Assembly: GCA_017397935.1 (NCBI GenBank) | Contig: JAFQHN010000007.1 | Coordinates: 1-52,770, forward strand | Source: Bacillota bacterium | GTDB lineage: Bacteria > Bacillota > Dehalobacteriia > UBA4068 > UBA4997 | DNA length: 52,770 nt | Direction: 5' to 3' | Shown: positions 52,567-52,770 of the stretch, piece after piece | How positions within the stretch are numbered: position 1 is the first letter of the stretch | Layout: every line of letters starts with the position of its first letter | Made by a program: the position numbers and the translations under genes | Notes under the pieces: generated by a model | The model's database searches: none | Told to the model about the DNA's origin: nothing | The model's input: the letters and a program-made list of their open reading frames with translations, nothing else

Positions 52567-52770
52567 CATGGAGATGATCAGCGCCATGGTTTATCAGCTG
52601 ACGCGCGATTTGACTATTGAGCAGATTAAAGAGCAGGGTTTTGCAGATTATTTTGTTGACCACACCACCGGCATATATCCGATTGCTGCATCCGGTGCGC
52701 CTTTTACCGCAACTTATTTCCAATCCAAGGGCGATATTATCACCGACTTGCATGAGGATATGGCAGCAGA
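52556..52770 (+). pseudogene. cotJC: cotJC 3' part (partial, continues beyond window)
   Basis: Read in the frame that joins exactly to the 5' part, the bases encode ELAHMEMISAMVYQLTRD and then a segment ending in GDIITDLHEDMAA, as in CotJC/manganese catalases. It follows the att core and lacks its own start signal. The remaining metal ligands (Glu and His of the second half) lie beyond the window. With the 5' part the gene is intact except for the prophage. Confidence 0.95.

Noticed and set aside
1-52770. tRNA, rRNA genes, CRISPR arrays and insertion sequences
   Set aside because: None could be recognised by reading; no transposase, no regular short repeats with spacers and no cloverleaf were seen.

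Overview
The window is about 20 kb of chromosome from an endospore-forming Bacillota, most likely a Clostridia-type lineage, followed by one complete temperate siphophage genome of about 32.4 kb. The sporulation evidence is a CotH-family kinase at the left edge and a cotJA-cotJB-cotJC spore-coat operon. The Clostridia assignment is inferred from the rpe/rsgA/prkC/stp/rlmN/rsmB/yugP/fmt/def cluster. The genus cannot be fixed from this sequence alone.

Chromosomal part (1-20157). A minus-strand module encodes a CotH kinase (cut by the window edge), a DUF4956 membrane protein and a VTC-type polyphosphate polymerase, followed by an OmpR/histidine-kinase pair. Next is a three-gene polar amino-acid ABC importer with its own promoter. 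An RlmCD-type 23S rRNA methyltransferase diverges from a ybaK-type deacylase across a near-consensus promoter. A long minus-strand run follows: ylmH, def, fmt, yugP, rsmB, rlmN, a PP2C phosphatase, a PASTA kinase, rsgA and rpe. It covers translation start, rRNA modification, ribosome assembly and Ser/Thr signalling. The plus-strand cotJ operon starts at 19424.

Prophage (20158-52566). The element lies inside cotJC (manganese catalase of the spore coat). The 5' part of cotJC (68 codons) is at 19966-20172 and the next codons resume at 52556. The two junctions share the 11-bp core GAATTGGCACA, and joining them restores an uninterrupted reading frame exactly through the metal-binding E-x-x-H motif. 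A large serine recombinase gene lies next to the right junction. This is the architecture of the skin (sigK) and SPbeta (spsM) elements, which are excised in the mother cell during sporulation. It suggests a sporulation-regulated, prophage-controlled cotJC switch; that regulation is inference and is not shown by the sequence.

From left to right the phage carries, on the minus strand, a lysis cassette (M23 endopeptidase, an unusual subtilisin-like protease, holin, XhlA-like protein), tail and fibre genes, the tape measure, a tail chaperone pair with a clear -1 frameshift signal, the HK97-type neck and head genes (capsid, ClpP-like protease, portal), terminase and HNH nuclease. Then come a late-regulator-like protein, an HUH replication-initiator-like protein, a ParB-like protein and a series of small early genes. 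A CI/Cro-type switch sits at 48.2-49.0 kb, with palindromic operators placed in two divergent near-consensus promoters. The right arm (plus strand) holds lysogeny-side genes: a zinc-ribbon/glycine-zipper protein, a secreted thermonuclease flanked by two near-identical minus-strand terminators, and the integrase, whose Shine-Dalgarno sequence lies inside a hairpin.
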